DNA from: Sphingomicrobium flavum
GTDB lineage: Bacteria > Pseudomonadota > Alphaproteobacteria > Sphingomonadales > Sphingomonadaceae
Assembly: GCF_024721605.1 (NCBI RefSeq)
Contig: NZ_CP102630.1
Span: forward strand, 1,922,001 to 1,986,000
DNA: 64,000 bases
Direction: 5' to 3'
Of this stretch, positions 1 through 8,502 are shown piece by piece (position 1 is the first letter of the stretch; every line of letters begins with the position of its first letter). The position numbers were made by a program, and so were the translations under genes. The notes under the pieces were generated by a model. That model did no database searches, was not told where the DNA came from, and was given only the letters and a program-made list of their open reading frames with translations.

Positions 1-10
1 GCTGCACCAA

Positions 11-127
11 TTCCTCCCCGGCACGGGGAGGGGGACCGCCGAACGGCGGTGGAGGGGGTTCATCGCCCCGCACCACGCCCCCTCCACCATGCTGCGCATG
101 GTTCCCCTCCCCATCAATGGGGAGGAA
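11..127. repeat. Large inverted repeat (REP-like palindrome) before sufD
   Basis: The left arm (11-58) and the right arm (78-127) are near-complete reverse complements. TTCCTCCCC at 11-19 pairs with GGGGAGGAA at 119-127. GGGGAGGGGGACC at 25-37 pairs with GGTTCCCCTCCCC at 100-112. GGTGGAGGGGG at 48-58 pairs with CCCCCTCCACC at 78-88. The sequences between paired blocks differ, so this is a set of conserved boxes rather than one continuous stem. The outer right box doubles as the Shine-Dalgarno of sufD. No second copy was seen in this window. Confidence 0.8.
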
Positions 128-132
128 CGAGG

Positions 133-870
133 TTGAACGCGCTTCCCTCCCCCAAGGATGAAGCCTGGCGCTATGCTGATCGCAAGGCGCTGGCGGAGGT
201 TTGGGACCATCTTGCCGCGCCCGAAATGCTGCAAATTGCTGCGCACAAAAAGGTGCAGCAAATCTGGCAGCCTTCGGGCGAAGAGATCGACATTCGCCGC
301 GCCAGCATCAAGTTGGATGCGGGCGCGGAATTTCGCCTTTTTGCGCTGAATACGGCCGCTCGCTACGGCCGCATCGAACTGGAAGTGACGCTTGGAGAGG
401 GTGCAGCATTTTCCTTCAACGCAGCCAATATTGGCAGCGGCGACGCAACGCTCGAGATCGCTACCACGGTGCGCCATGTTGCACCCGATGCGACCAGCAA
501 CCAGACTGTGCGCACCGTGCTCGGCGGCAAGGCGGTTGGTAGCTATGCCGGCCAGGTCGCGGTGTCGCGTGAGGGGCAGCGCACCGATAGCGAGCAAGAC
601 ATCAAGGCCATGCTGCTGTCGCGCGACGCGACCGCCAACGCCAAGCCCGAACTGGAAATCTATGCCGACGATGTCGCCTGCGCGCATGGTGCGACGGTCG
701 GCGAACTCGACGCCATGCAGCTTTATTATGCCGCCGCGCGCGGGCTGCCGCCCGAAGACGCCAAGGCGCTCCTGCTCGAAGGCTTTGTCGGCAGCCTGTG
801 GGATGATCTGGGCGAAGATGCCGACATTGCCCAGCAGGCGCGCGCCGCGCTGCGAGGGCTGACCCGATGA
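133..870 (+). CDS. sufD: Fe-S cluster assembly protein SufD (short form)
   Basis: SufD is part of the SufBCD scaffold that builds Fe-S clusters in the cytoplasm. The start chosen is TTG at 133, preceded by GGGGAGGAACGAGG, giving 245 aa beginning MNALPSPKDEAWRYADRKAL; the 'WRYAD' segment is typical of SufD N-termini. A longer in-frame extension back to 49 would translate the upstream inverted repeat and is unlikely. The protein is much shorter than E. coli SufD (about 420 aa) and keeps mainly the beta-helix core with an 'AHGATVGELD' segment near residue 195. Its stop overlaps the sufS start by 4 bp. sufB and sufC are presumably upstream, outside the window. Confidence 0.85.
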   Translation: MNALPSPKDEAWRYADRKALAEVWDHLAAPEMLQIAAHKKVQQIWQPSGEEIDIRRASIKLDAGAEFRLFALNTAARYGRIELEVTLGEGAAFSFNAANIGSGDATLEIATTVRHVAPDATSNQTVRTVLGGKAVGSYAGQVAVSREGQRTDSEQDIKAMLLSRDATANAKPELEIYADDVACAHGATVGELDAMQLYYAAARGLPPEDAKALLLEGFVGSLWDDLGEDADIAQQARAALRGLTR

Positions 871-2078
871 ACGCCCCCGCCACCCTCACCAATGACGTGG
901 TTGACGTGCGCGACCAGTTTCCCGGCCTGCCGGAAGGCTGGTATTATCTCGACACCGCCGCGACCGCACAGAAACCGCAGGCGGTGATCGGCGCCATCAC
1001 CAAGGCCTATGCGCACGACTACGCCACCGTCCATCGCGGCGTCTATGAACGCTCCGCCGCGATGACCAAAAGCTATGAGGATGCACGCACTGCCGCCGCC
1101 TCGCTGATCGGCGGCAAGCCGGAAGAGACGGTCTTCACCCGCGGCGCGACCGAGGCGATCAACCTCGTCGCGCAAAGCTGGGGCCGAGCCAACCTGAAGG
1201 CTGGCGACCGCATCCTGCTCTCGCGCCTCGAACATCATTCCAACATCGTGCCCTGGCAGATGCTGGCGAAAGAGGTGGGCGCTGAGATCGACGTCTGCCA
1301 CATCACCCAGGACGGCCGCATCGATCTGGAAGCAATGGAGGAGATGCTGACCGAGCAGCACAAGATGGTCGCGCTCGCCCATGTCTCCAACGTCTTCGGT
1401 TCGGTGCTCGACGCGCATGCGGCCGCCGCGCTCGCGCACAATGTGGGGGCCAAGCTCCTGCTCGACGGCTGCCAGGCTGTGCCGCGCCTGCCCGTCGACG
1501 TCGCTGCCATCGGCTGCGATTTCTACGTCTATTCGGCGCACAAGCTATACGGTCCCACCGGCATCGGCGCGCTCTGGTCGAAGCATCTTGCCGACATGCC
1601 GCCTTATCAGGGTGGCGGCTCGATGATCGACCGCGTGACCTTCGAGGAAACCACCTACGCCCCCGCCCCCACCCGCTTCGAAGCCGGCACGCCGCATATC
1701 GTCGGCGCGCTCGGCCTCCATGCCGCGATCGACTGGGTGCGCGAGCAGGATGTGGCGCGCCTCGAAACGCACGAACGCGGCCTCGTCGCCTTCGCGCGCG
1801 AAGAGCTGGCGCAGCTGGACGGCGTCACCCTCTACGGTCCCGATGATGCGCTCGGCATCGTCAGCTTCAACATGGACGGCGTGCACGGTCATGACGTCGC
1901 CACCATCCTCGACGATGCGGGCGTGGCGGTGCGCGCGGGCCATCATTGCGCCCAGCCACTGATGGATCATCTGGGCGTGCCCGCCACGGTGCGCGCCAGC
2001 TTCGCCGCTTTTTCGGACGCCAGCGACGTCGCGGCGCTGATCGAGGGCCTACACAAGGTTAAACGGATTTTCGGATGA
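867..2078 (+). CDS. sufS: Cysteine desulfurase SufS
   Basis: SufS is a PLP-dependent, group II cysteine desulfurase that releases sulfur from cysteine for the Suf scaffold. The 403 aa length is normal for the family. The PLP lysine is K226 in 'SAHKLYGPTG', and the persulfide-carrying cysteine is C361 in 'RAGHHCAQPLM'. The LEHHSN segment near residue 120 is also typical. The ATG at 867 overlaps the sufD stop (ATGA), and its own stop overlaps the start of the sufT-like gene by 4 bp. This points to one translationally coupled suf operon. No SufE is visible here; SufE or SufU would have to be encoded elsewhere. Confidence 0.96.
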   Translation: MNAPATLTNDVVDVRDQFPGLPEGWYYLDTAATAQKPQAVIGAITKAYAHDYATVHRGVYERSAAMTKSYEDARTAAASLIGGKPEETVFTRGATEAINLVAQSWGRANLKAGDRILLSRLEHHSNIVPWQMLAKEVGAEIDVCHITQDGRIDLEAMEEMLTEQHKMVALAHVSNVFGSVLDAHAAAALAHNVGAKLLLDGCQAVPRLPVDVAAIGCDFYVYSAHKLYGPTGIGALWSKHLADMPPYQGGGSMIDRVTFEETTYAPAPTRFEAGTPHIVGALGLHAAIDWVREQDVARLETHERGLVAFAREELAQLDGVTLYGPDDALGIVSFNMDGVHGHDVATILDDAGVAVRAGHHCAQPLMDHLGVPATVRASFAAFSDASDVAALIEGLHKVKRIFG

Positions 2079-2536
2079 GCAGGAAGATCGACATCGAACA
2101 GGTGGATGCAGTGGAAAAACCCGCCCGGGCGCGCGTCGGCGAAACGCCGATGGAGACGATGGAGCGCAAGAAAGATTATCTCGAAGGCTTCCTGTCGAAG
2201 GCCAGCGAGACGCCTGCTCCTTCGGGCAATGCCGATGATGTGAAGGAAGCGATCGTCGAGGCGCTCAAAAGCATCTACGATCCCGAAATCCCCGTCGATA
2301 TCTACGAACTCGGCCTCATCTATGACGTCGAGGTTAGCGAGGATGGAGACGCGCTCGTCACCATGACGCTCACCACCCCCAACTGCCCCGTCGCCGAATC
2401 CATGCCGGGCGAAGTGGAATTGCGCGTCCTTTCCGTCCCCGGCGTGCGCGATGCCGAGGTCAAGCTGGTCTGGGATCCGCCCTGGGACCCGTCCAAAATG
2501 TCCGATGAAGCCCGCCTCGAACTGGGAATGCTCTAA
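2075..2536 (+). CDS. sufT: SUF-associated DUF59/MIP18-family protein (SufT-like)
   Basis: This 153 aa protein has a charged N-terminal extension of about 50 residues followed by a DUF59 (MIP18) domain. Recognisable segments are 'IYDPEIPVDIYELGLIYDV' and 'TTPNCPVAESMPGEVE', the latter containing the conserved cysteine. In the family such proteins assist Fe-S cluster maturation or carriage to target proteins. It overlaps sufS by 4 bp and shares one base with the sufA start (TAATG), so it is part of the suf operon. The exact biochemical role of SufT proteins is less settled than that of SufS. Confidence 0.9.
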   Translation: MSRKIDIEQVDAVEKPARARVGETPMETMERKKDYLEGFLSKASETPAPSGNADDVKEAIVEALKSIYDPEIPVDIYELGLIYDVEVSEDGDALVTMTLTTPNCPVAESMPGEVELRVLSVPGVRDAEVKLVWDPPWDPSKMSDEARLELGML

Positions 2537-2883
2537 TGACTACCCGCACCAAACCCGCCGCCATCACGCTGACGCCTGCTGCCGAGCAGCGCATCGCCGA
2601 CCTCATGGCCAAGGCGCCAGCCGATGCCATCGGCGTCAAGCTCTCGACCCCGCGCCGCGGCTGTTCGGGGCTGGCTTATTCGGTCGACTATGTCAGCGAG
2701 GAAGTCTCTTTCGATGAAAAGATCGAGACCCCCGGCGGCATTTTCTATGTCGACGGCGCCTCGGTCCTCTACCTCATCGGCAGCGTGATGGACTGGCAGG
2801 AAGATGATTTCACCGCCGGCTTCGTCTTCGAAAATCCCAATTCCAAGGGCGCCTGCGGCTGCGGCGAAAGCTTCACCGTCTAG
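2536..2883 (+). CDS. sufA: A-type Fe-S carrier (SufA/IscA family)
   Basis: This is a 115 aa HesB/IscA-family A-type carrier that would receive Fe-S clusters from SufBCD and pass them to apo-proteins. The three conserved cysteines are present: one in 'RRGCSGLAYSVDY' and two in the C-terminal 'GACGCGESF'. It is the last gene of the suf cluster, starts on the TAATG overlap with the sufT stop, and is followed after 6 bp by the convergent subtilisin gene. SufA, IscA and ErpA cannot be separated by sequence alone here; the operon context favours SufA. Confidence 0.9.
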   Translation: MTTRTKPAAITLTPAAEQRIADLMAKAPADAIGVKLSTPRRGCSGLAYSVDYVSEEVSFDEKIETPGGIFYVDGASVLYLIGSVMDWQEDDFTAGFVFENPNSKGACGCGESFTV

Positions 2884-2889
2884 GCCGGA

Positions 2890-5130
2890 TCAGAAGCCCC
2901 ACGACCAGCGGATTGCCGCGCCCTTGTCATCGCTCGCCGCGGCGACATGGCCGGGATCCTTGCGATAATAGAGATTGCCGATCAGCGACCCGCCAAACAG
3001 CCGCGTCGAGTAGGTCATCTCGCCCACCAGTTCGCGGCCCGATGGAGAGAAGGGCACCAATACATCGCTGAAGGTCGCCGTTTCGCTCTGCCAGTCCCAG
3101 GCGGTCGGCAGGTTGAACTCCATCCCGCCGGCGGCCACGCGCAGTGGCTGCGACACGCGCAGCCCCAGCCGGTCGCCCGCGCCCCAGACATTGTCCATGG
3201 CAAGGTCGAAGCGATAGGCATCGGTGGTGAGCGCCAGCGCATCGCCGCGCGTCCAGCCGCGCTTGGCCCCGATTGTGACGCTGACATCGCGGCCGAGCTG
3301 CTGATGCCATTCGAGGTCGACGAAGCGAGTCATCGCCCCGCCGCGATCGAACAAGGCATCGAGCCGCCCGCCAAGGAAGGTATCGCTTTCATCGAGCAGG
3401 CCAAAGCCGATCTGCCCGCGCCCGCCGCCGAAATCCTTGTCCAGCGTGACCTGCGTATAGCGATAGGCCGAACCGTCGATGGCGCGGCTCTGACGCGCGA
3501 ACACGTCGCCCGTCTCGCTCGCCATGCCGATGGCGGCAAAACCCAGATCGTGGCGCACCGCCATGCTGCCTTCGCGCCGCGCAGCAAATCCGAAATCGCC
3601 CGACTGGCCGACCAGGAAATCGCTGCTGCCCCGGCCTTCGAGCCTCTTCTGCATCGATGCCGCGCCCTCGCCAAAGCCCAGCGCGACAGCGGTATCGTCA
3701 TCGATCCGCGCCACTGCGGCAGTCGCCACCAGGCGCGCGGTGCGCCATTCATCGACGCCAAGCCCGCGACGTTCCTCGGCATCGAAGCGGGTGATCGCCA
3801 CTTCACCCGGCACCACGCTGGTGGTGACGTTGAGCCCCGCCATGTCCGACCCGCCCGAGCGCACCCCGCGCCCGATCACGCCGCCCAGCGTCGCCTGCTG
3901 CTCGCCCGGGCGGAAGGTCTGGCCAAGGTCGAGGCCGTATGCGCGACCATAATCATCGAGGAAGACAGCTTCGGCGGACATGGTCGTTGCCATGCCGTCG
4001 CCCGCAGCGGCCGGGAGCGTGCCGTTGGAGGTCAGCGCGATGCGTTCCCGCGTCCCCGCCAGCACCGCGGCGCCCCGCGGCGCGAAGGCGGCTTCGATAT
4101 TGAGCCTGCCATTGCCAAAGACATTGTCATTGCCCGGCGCCCCCAGATCGTCCGCCGAATCGAACAGGATTTCGACGATCTGCGCGGCGGTAAGGTTGGG
4201 GAAAGCGTCCTTGAGCAAGGCGACCGCGCCCGACACGATGGGCGCGGAAAAGCTGGTGCCGGACCAGAGGAAATCGACCCCGTTCTGGTCTGGCGCGCGA
4301 AGCCTGAAGCCCCGCGCCACGATATAATTGTCCTGCCCGCCCGCAGCGTTGTTGGAAAAATCGGACAGCCGGTCGAGATCGACCGTGCCGGAACCAGAAT
4401 CGTCGCGTCCGACCGAGCCTACGATGATGACATTGCCAGGCCAGCGTGCGGCGGGATCGGTGCCGAAGGGATCGGCGCCCACGGTTTCGCCGTCATTGCC
4501 CGCCGCAAAGACGAGGATGATCCCGGCATTGACCGCGCGCTGCATCGCCGCGCGCAAATTGGTTCCCGGTGCACCGCCCCCAAGCGACAGGTTGATCACC
4601 GTGGCGTTGGCCGCAATGGCGGCATCGATCCCGGCGGCGATATTGCTTTCAAGCAGGACGCACCCGCTCGAGGTGGCGCAGCTGCCCGGGCTGTCAGTGC
4701 GCAGCGCAACAATATTGGCTTCGTAGGCAACGCCATGGATATTGACGTCATTCTTGGCGGCAGCCGCGAGCGCAGCGACCGCGGTGCCATGGCCATCGCT
4801 GTCCCCCACGCCGCGCGACCCCGCTACATCGCGGCTGCCCGGATCGATACGCCCGGCAAATTCGCTGCTGCCGGGATTGATGCCGGTATCGATGATCGCG
4901 ATCGTCACGCCCGCGCCGGTGGCGCCCTTCTGGTATGCCGCGATCGCCTTGGCGGCTTCGGCGCCGTCGGAGGCCTGATATTCGGCGGTGTTGAAGTTGG
5001 TGGGCGGCGGCGTCGGCGGCGTCGGCGGCGGGGTGACGACCGGCGGCGGACTCCTGCCACCACCCCCGCAAGCGGACAGCGCAAAGCCGAGCGCGGCTAC
5101 CGAACCCATCAAGATTTTACGCATGACCAA
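2890..5130 (-). CDS. Lipoprotein S8 (subtilisin) protease with C-terminal beta domain
   Basis: This 746 aa protein starts with a lipoprotein signal (lipobox LSAC, Cys21) and a Gly then Pro/Thr-rich linker (about residues 22-45). A subtilase domain follows, with Asp81 (IIDTGI), His114 (DGHGTAVA) and Ser293 (SGTSFSAP), then about 370 residues of beta-rich sequence ending 'WSWGF'. The terminal phenylalanine and alternating pattern resemble outer-membrane autotransporter barrels. The layout is that of surface-anchored lipoprotein autotransporter proteases such as NalP; this is inferred, as the barrel was not modelled. The start is TTG at 5130 (GGGGAG 7 nt upstream) or ATG at 5124. It is divergent from the HAD gene across a perfect palindrome. 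Confidence 0.85.
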   Translation of the reverse strand: MVMRKILMGSVAALGFALSACGGGGRSPPPVVTPPPTPPTPPPTNFNTAEYQASDGAEAAKAIAAYQKGATGAGVTIAIIDTGINPGSSEFAGRIDPGSRDVAGSRGVGDSDGHGTAVAALAAAAKNDVNIHGVAYEANIVALRTDSPGSCATSSGCVLLESNIAAGIDAAIAANATVINLSLGGGAPGTNLRAAMQRAVNAGIILVFAAGNDGETVGADPFGTDPAARWPGNVIIVGSVGRDDSGSGTVDLDRLSDFSNNAAGGQDNYIVARGFRLRAPDQNGVDFLWSGTSFSAPIVSGAVALLKDAFPNLTAAQIVEILFDSADDLGAPGNDNVFGNGRLNIEAAFAPRGAAVLAGTRERIALTSNGTLPAAAGDGMATTMSAEAVFLDDYGRAYGLDLGQTFRPGEQQATLGGVIGRGVRSGGSDMAGLNVTTSVVPGEVAITRFDAEERRGLGVDEWRTARLVATAAVARIDDDTAVALGFGEGAASMQKRLEGRGSSDFLVGQSGDFGFAARREGSMAVRHDLGFAAIGMASETGDVFARQSRAIDGSAYRYTQVTLDKDFGGGRGQIGFGLLDESDTFLGGRLDALFDRGGAMTRFVDLEWHQQLGRDVSVTIGAKRGWTRGDALALTTDAYRFDLAMDNVWGAGDRLGLRVSQPLRVAAGGMEFNLPTAWDWQSETATFSDVLVPFSPSGRELVGEMTYSTRLFGGSLIGNLYYRKDPGHVAAASDDKGAAIRWSWGF

Positions 5131-5183
5131 CGTGATTCTCCCCGCTCAACGGCGCTCCATTCCATCAGACTAGTATCACAGAA

Positions 5184-5207
5184 CTTTCATTTTGCTGAAA
5201 ATGAAAG
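5184..5207. promoter_or_regulatory. Perfect 10-bp inverted repeat between divergent genes
   Basis: CTTTCATTTT (5184-5193) and AAAATGAAAG (5198-5207) are perfect reverse complements around a 4-base centre. The palindrome sits in the roughly 100 bp between the divergent subtilisin gene and the HAD phosphatase gene, where an operator for both could lie. It has no GC-rich stem and so does not look like a terminator. The cognate regulator is unknown. Confidence 0.6.
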
Positions 5208-5231
5208 AAACCGTTATCGGCTGCGCCAGGC

Positions 5232-5906
5232 ATGGACCCGCGCTTTTCCCATATCACCGACTGGATCTTCGATCTGGATAACTGCCTCTATCCGGCATCG
5301 AGCGGCCTGTTCAGGCTGATCGATGCCCGGATGAATGCCTATATCCGCCGCCTGCTCGATGTGGACGAGGACGAGGCGCACCGCGTCCAGAAACATCATT
5401 TCTACACCCATGGCACCACACTGGCGGGGCTGATGAATGACCATGGCATCGACCCGCATCACTTCCTCGACGATGTGCACGACATCCCGCTCGACCGGAT
5501 CGGCGCCGATGCCAAACTGAATGCAGGGCTGGGCCGCCTGCCCGGGCGCAAGTTCATCTTCACCAATGGCGATGAGCCTTATGCCCGCCGCGTGCTGGGC
5601 AAGCTGGGGGTGGAGAGCCATTTTGAGGGCGTGCAGTGCATTCTGGGCTCCAACCTGCGGCCCAAGCCAGAGCTTCATGGCTATCAATTGCTGCTCCAGC
5701 GCTTCCACATTGACCCCACCCGCGCGCTGCTAGTCGAGGATATGGCCAAGAATCTCAAACCCGCCAAGGCGTTGGGGCTGACCACCATCTGGGTCGACAA
5801 TGGCTCCGAACAGGCGCAGGAAGCGCCCGATATCGCCCATGTCGACCATCGCATCACCAATGTGGCCGACTGGCTGCACGACCTATTTGACGGAAAGACC
5901 GCATGA
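5232..5906 (+). CDS. HAD-superfamily pyrimidine 5'-nucleotidase-like phosphatase
   Basis: This 224 aa protein belongs to the HAD phosphohydrolases. Motif I is 'FDLDNCLYP' with both aspartates of DxD; motif II is '[11 protein letters not shown]'; motif III/IV is a lysine in 'RPKPELHGY' and '[10 protein letters not shown]'. The DLDNCLYP variant is typical of the SDT1-like pyrimidine 5'-nucleotidase subfamily, so dephosphorylation of a nucleoside monophosphate or a similar small phosphate is likely. Substrate is inferred only. Its stop overlaps the dapD start by 4 bp (ATGA), giving a small two-gene unit. Confidence 0.85.
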   Translation: MDPRFSHITDWIFDLDNCLYPASSGLFRLIDARMNAYIRRLLDVDEDEAHRVQKHHFYTHGTTLAGLMNDHGIDPHHFLDDVHDIPLDRIGADAKLNAGLGRLPGRKFIFTNGDEPYARRVLGKLGVESHFEGVQCILGSNLRPKPELHGYQLLLQRFHIDPTRALLVEDMAKNLKPAKALGLTTIWVDNGSEQAQEAPDIAHVDHRITNVADWLHDLFDGKTA

Positions 5907-6724
5907 CCGACCTTCAGACCATCATCGACACCGCCTGGGACAATCGCGACAGCATTTCGGCCGACACGAGAGGCGAGGTGCGCGATGCGGTGGAAAGCGC
6001 CATCCTCAGCCTCGACAGCGGCAAGGCGCGGATCGCCGAAAAGACGGATGGTGCTTGGCAGGTCAACCAATGGCTCAAGAAGGCCGTTCTGCTCTCCTTC
6101 CGCCTCAATCCCATGGCGACCATTTCGGGCGGCCCCGGCGGCGCGCCCTGGTGGGACAAGGTGGACAGCAAGTTCCTCGGCTGGGGCGAGGAACAGTATA
6201 AATCGGCGGGCTTCCGCGCGGTGCCGGGCGCGATCGTGCGCCGCGGTGCCTATATCGCGCCGGGCGCAGTGCTGATGCCCAGCTTCGTCAATCTGGGCGC
6301 CTATGTCGGTGAAGGCACCATGGTTGACACCTGGGCCACCGTCGGCAGCTGCGCGCAGATCGGCAAGAATGTGCATATTTCGGGCGGCACCGGCATTGGC
6401 GGCGTGCTCGAGCCGCTGCAGGCCGGCCCTGTCATCATCGAGGATAATTGCTTTATCGGCGCGCGCAGCGAAGTCGCCGAAGGCGTCGTGGTGGAAGAAG
6501 GCGCGGTCATCTCGATGGGCGTCTTCCTCGGCGCCTCGACCAAGATCGTGAACCGCGAAACCGGCGAAGTCCATTATGGCCGCGTCCCGGCCTATTCGGT
6601 CGTCGTCCCCGGTACCCTGCCCGGCAAGGATGGCGGCCCGAACCTCGCCTGCGCAGTGATCGTCAAAACCGTTGACGAACGCACGCGTTCAAAGACAGGG
6701 ATCAACGAGTTGCTGCGCGACTAA
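5903..6724 (+). CDS. dapD: 2,3,4,5-tetrahydropyridine-2,6-dicarboxylate N-succinyltransferase
   Basis: DapD transfers succinyl from succinyl-CoA to tetrahydrodipicolinate in the succinylase branch of lysine and diaminopimelate synthesis. The 273 aa length is standard. The N-terminal part contains '[17 protein letters not shown]'. The middle is a left-handed beta-helix of hexapeptide repeats such as '[20 protein letters not shown]' and '[14 protein letters not shown]'. The C-terminus ends '[11 protein letters not shown]', as usual for DapD. It starts on the ATGA overlap with the HAD gene. Confidence 0.97.
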   Translation: MTDLQTIIDTAWDNRDSISADTRGEVRDAVESAILSLDSGKARIAEKTDGAWQVNQWLKKAVLLSFRLNPMATISGGPGGAPWWDKVDSKFLGWGEEQYKSAGFRAVPGAIVRRGAYIAPGAVLMPSFVNLGAYVGEGTMVDTWATVGSCAQIGKNVHISGGTGIGGVLEPLQAGPVIIEDNCFIGARSEVAEGVVVEEGAVISMGVFLGASTKIVNRETGEVHYGRVPAYSVVVPGTLPGKDGGPNLACAVIVKTVDERTRSKTGINELLRD

Positions 6725-7272
6725 GGCAGCTCGCCCAGCAGCTCCGCCGCCTCGGCGCCATCCCATTCCAGATCGCCGACATAGCGCCACACTTCCTTGC
6801 CTTCGCCATCATAAAGGATGGTCGTGGGCATGATGGTGACGGGCAGCGCATCGGTCAGAGTCATGTCGGGATCGCGCCACACGCCCAGCGCCTCGACACC
6901 GTGGCTCTCCAGGAACGCGCGCACCGAGGCCGCCGGGCCTTCGCCCTGGTTGACCGCCAGCACGCGCGGCGCACCTTCACGCTGCGACAAGGCCAGCAGC
7001 GTCGGCAATTCCTTGACGCAGGGCGCGCACCAGCTGGCCCACAGATTGACCAGGATCGGCTCCCCGCCCGCCAGCTCGGCCAGCGTCATTTGCGCCTCGT
7101 CGCCATCGACCAGCGTCACTTCAGGCATCGCCTTGCCCGCATTGCAGCGATCCACCCCGCCCATCTCGGGCGGTCGGCATTCGCCATTGGCGGCAGTGTT
7201 CGTGGTTTCCGCCGCCCGCTCGCCGCATCCGGCCAGCGCCAAAGCGAGGCTCATCATCATGATCTTTTTCAT
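6721..7272 (-). CDS. TlpA/thioredoxin-fold lipoprotein
   Basis: The product is about 183 aa when read from the ATG at 7272: [18 protein letters not shown] is a lipoprotein signal with lipobox LAGC. A thioredoxin-like fold follows with the redox motif 'WASWCAPC' and the cis-proline segment 'IMPTTILYD'. TlpA/ResA-type proteins act outside the cytoplasmic membrane as thiol reductants, for example in cytochrome maturation; the partner here is unknown. The longer frame up to 7458 overlaps the divergent lipoprotein gene and is rejected. Its stop overlaps the dapD stop by 4 bp (convergent). Confidence 0.87.
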   Translation of the reverse strand: MKKIMMMSLALALAGCGERAAETTNTAANGECRPPEMGGVDRCNAGKAMPEVTLVDGDEAQMTLAELAGGEPILVNLWASWCAPCVKELPTLLALSQREGAPRVLAVNQGEGPAASVRAFLESHGVEALGVWRDPDMTLTDALPVTIMPTTILYDGEGKEVWRYVGDLEWDGAEAAELLGELP

Positions 7273-7327
7273 GGGCAATGCTGCTAGGCGGTTGGCAGGG
7301 GCTTCGCAATGCGGCATTTGGAAGGGG

Positions 7328-7651
7328 ATGCGCACCGCCATCCTCCTTCTGGGGCTTGCCAGCCTGACCGCCTGCGGCACCACCGGGCCGTTAAAGCCCG
7401 CAAAGGGCCAGTCGCTGCCGCCGAGGCCCGTGCTGGCTAGCACCACGCCCGATGCCAATGACCTTCTGACCCCGCCGCCTTATGCCCGGCCAGAGCGGGT
7501 CGACGAATTGGTCAAGCGTTCCACGCCGCGCGCGCCCGACCGCTTTGACCTGCCGCCGCCCGAAGGGGGTGCCGCCCCCGAGCCTGCGCCCGCCAGCGAT
7601 ATCGACGACCCAGTCGATACTGACAGCGACATCACGGGACCCGAACGATGA
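7328..7651 (+). CDS. Small lipoprotein, LptM (YifL)-like
   Basis: This 107 aa lipoprotein begins MRTAILLLGLASLTACGTTG, with lipobox LTAC followed by the 'CGTTGPLKPA' signature typical of LptM/YifL proteins. AAGGGG lies directly upstream of the ATG. In E. coli LptM binds the LptDE LPS translocon and aids its oxidation; that role is inferred by motif only. The rest is Pro-rich and low in complexity, so homology support is thin. It overlaps galU by 4 bp, suggesting co-expression, and is divergent from the TlpA-like gene 55 bp away. Confidence 0.75.
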   Translation: MRTAILLLGLASLTACGTTGPLKPAKGQSLPPRPVLASTTPDANDLLTPPPYARPERVDELVKRSTPRAPDRFDLPPPEGGAAPEPAPASDIDDPVDTDSDITGPER

Positions 7652-8502
7652 AACCGGTCCGCAAGGCCATTTTCCCCGTTGCCGGGCTTGGCACCCGCCT
7701 GCTGCCCGCGACCAAGACGATGCCCAAGGAAATGCTGACCATCGTCGATCGCCCGCTGATCCAATATGCAGTCGACGAAGCGCGCGAAGCTGGCGTGGAA
7801 CAACTCATCTTCGTCACCGGGCGAGGCAAGGCCAGTCTGGTCGATTATTTCGACATGGCCTATGAGCTGGAGCGCACGCTCGACGACAAGGGCAAGGACA
7901 AGCATAGCCTCGATCCCAGCCGGTCGGGCTATGGCGAGCTGGTCTCGGTGCGCCAGCAGCAGCCGCTTGGGCTCGGCCATGCCATCTGGTGCGCGCGCCA
8001 TGTCACGGGCGATGAGCCTTTCGCGGTCCTCCTCCCCGATGATCTGATGGTAGGCAGGCCGGGCGCGCTCAAGCAGATGGTCGACGCCTACGAGAAACTC
8101 GGCGGCAATATCGTCTGCGCGCAGGAGGTTCCGGCCGACAAGACCAGCAGCTACGGCATCGTCGATCCGGGCATGAGCGATGGCCATGTCACCGAGGTCA
8201 AAGGCATGGTCGAAAAGCCCGACCCCGCCGATGCGCCCTCAAGGCTCGGCATTGTCGGGCGCTATATCCTGCAGCCCGAAGTGATGGAAAAGCTTGCCGC
8301 GCATGAAACCGGCGCCGGCGGCGAGATCCAGCTGACCGACGCGATGGCCAAGCTGATCGGCACCCAGCCTTTCCATGCGATCAAGGTCGATGCGGTGCGC
8401 CACGATTGCGGCGACAAGACCGGTTTCGTGCTGGCCAATCTGGCCTTGGGGATGGAAGACCCGGCAATCGCCGAGACGATCCGCGCTTATCTCAATCGCT
8501 AG
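7648..8502 (+). CDS. galU: UTP-glucose-1-phosphate uridylyltransferase
   Basis: GalU makes UDP-glucose from glucose-1-phosphate and UTP for exopolysaccharide, LPS and glycolipid synthesis. The 284 aa sequence starts 'KPVRKAIFPVAGLGTRLLPA', the nucleotide-binding loop with GxGTR, followed by 'KTMPKEMLTIVDRPLIQY'. The 'VEKPDPADAPS' and 'LTDAMAKL' segments are also diagnostic. It starts on a 4 bp overlap with the LptM-like gene and ends 11 bp inside the convergent receiver-domain gene. Confidence 0.96.
   Translation: MKPVRKAIFPVAGLGTRLLPATKTMPKEMLTIVDRPLIQYAVDEAREAGVEQLIFVTGRGKASLVDYFDMAYELERTLDDKGKDKHSLDPSRSGYGELVSVRQQQPLGLGHAIWCARHVTGDEPFAVLLPDDLMVGRPGALKQMVDAYEKLGGNIVCAQEVPADKTSSYGIVDPGMSDGHVTEVKGMVEKPDPADAPSRLGIVGRYILQPEVMEKLAAHETGAGGEIQLTDAMAKLIGTQPFHAIKVDAVRHDCGDKTGFVLANLALGMEDPAIAETIRAYLNR

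Noticed and set aside
2947-5319. Long plus-strand open frame opposite the subtilisin gene
   Set aside because: It is an antisense shadow of a high-GC gene; the translated sequence is His/Arg/Pro-rich with no domain, while the minus-strand frame has a full protease triad.
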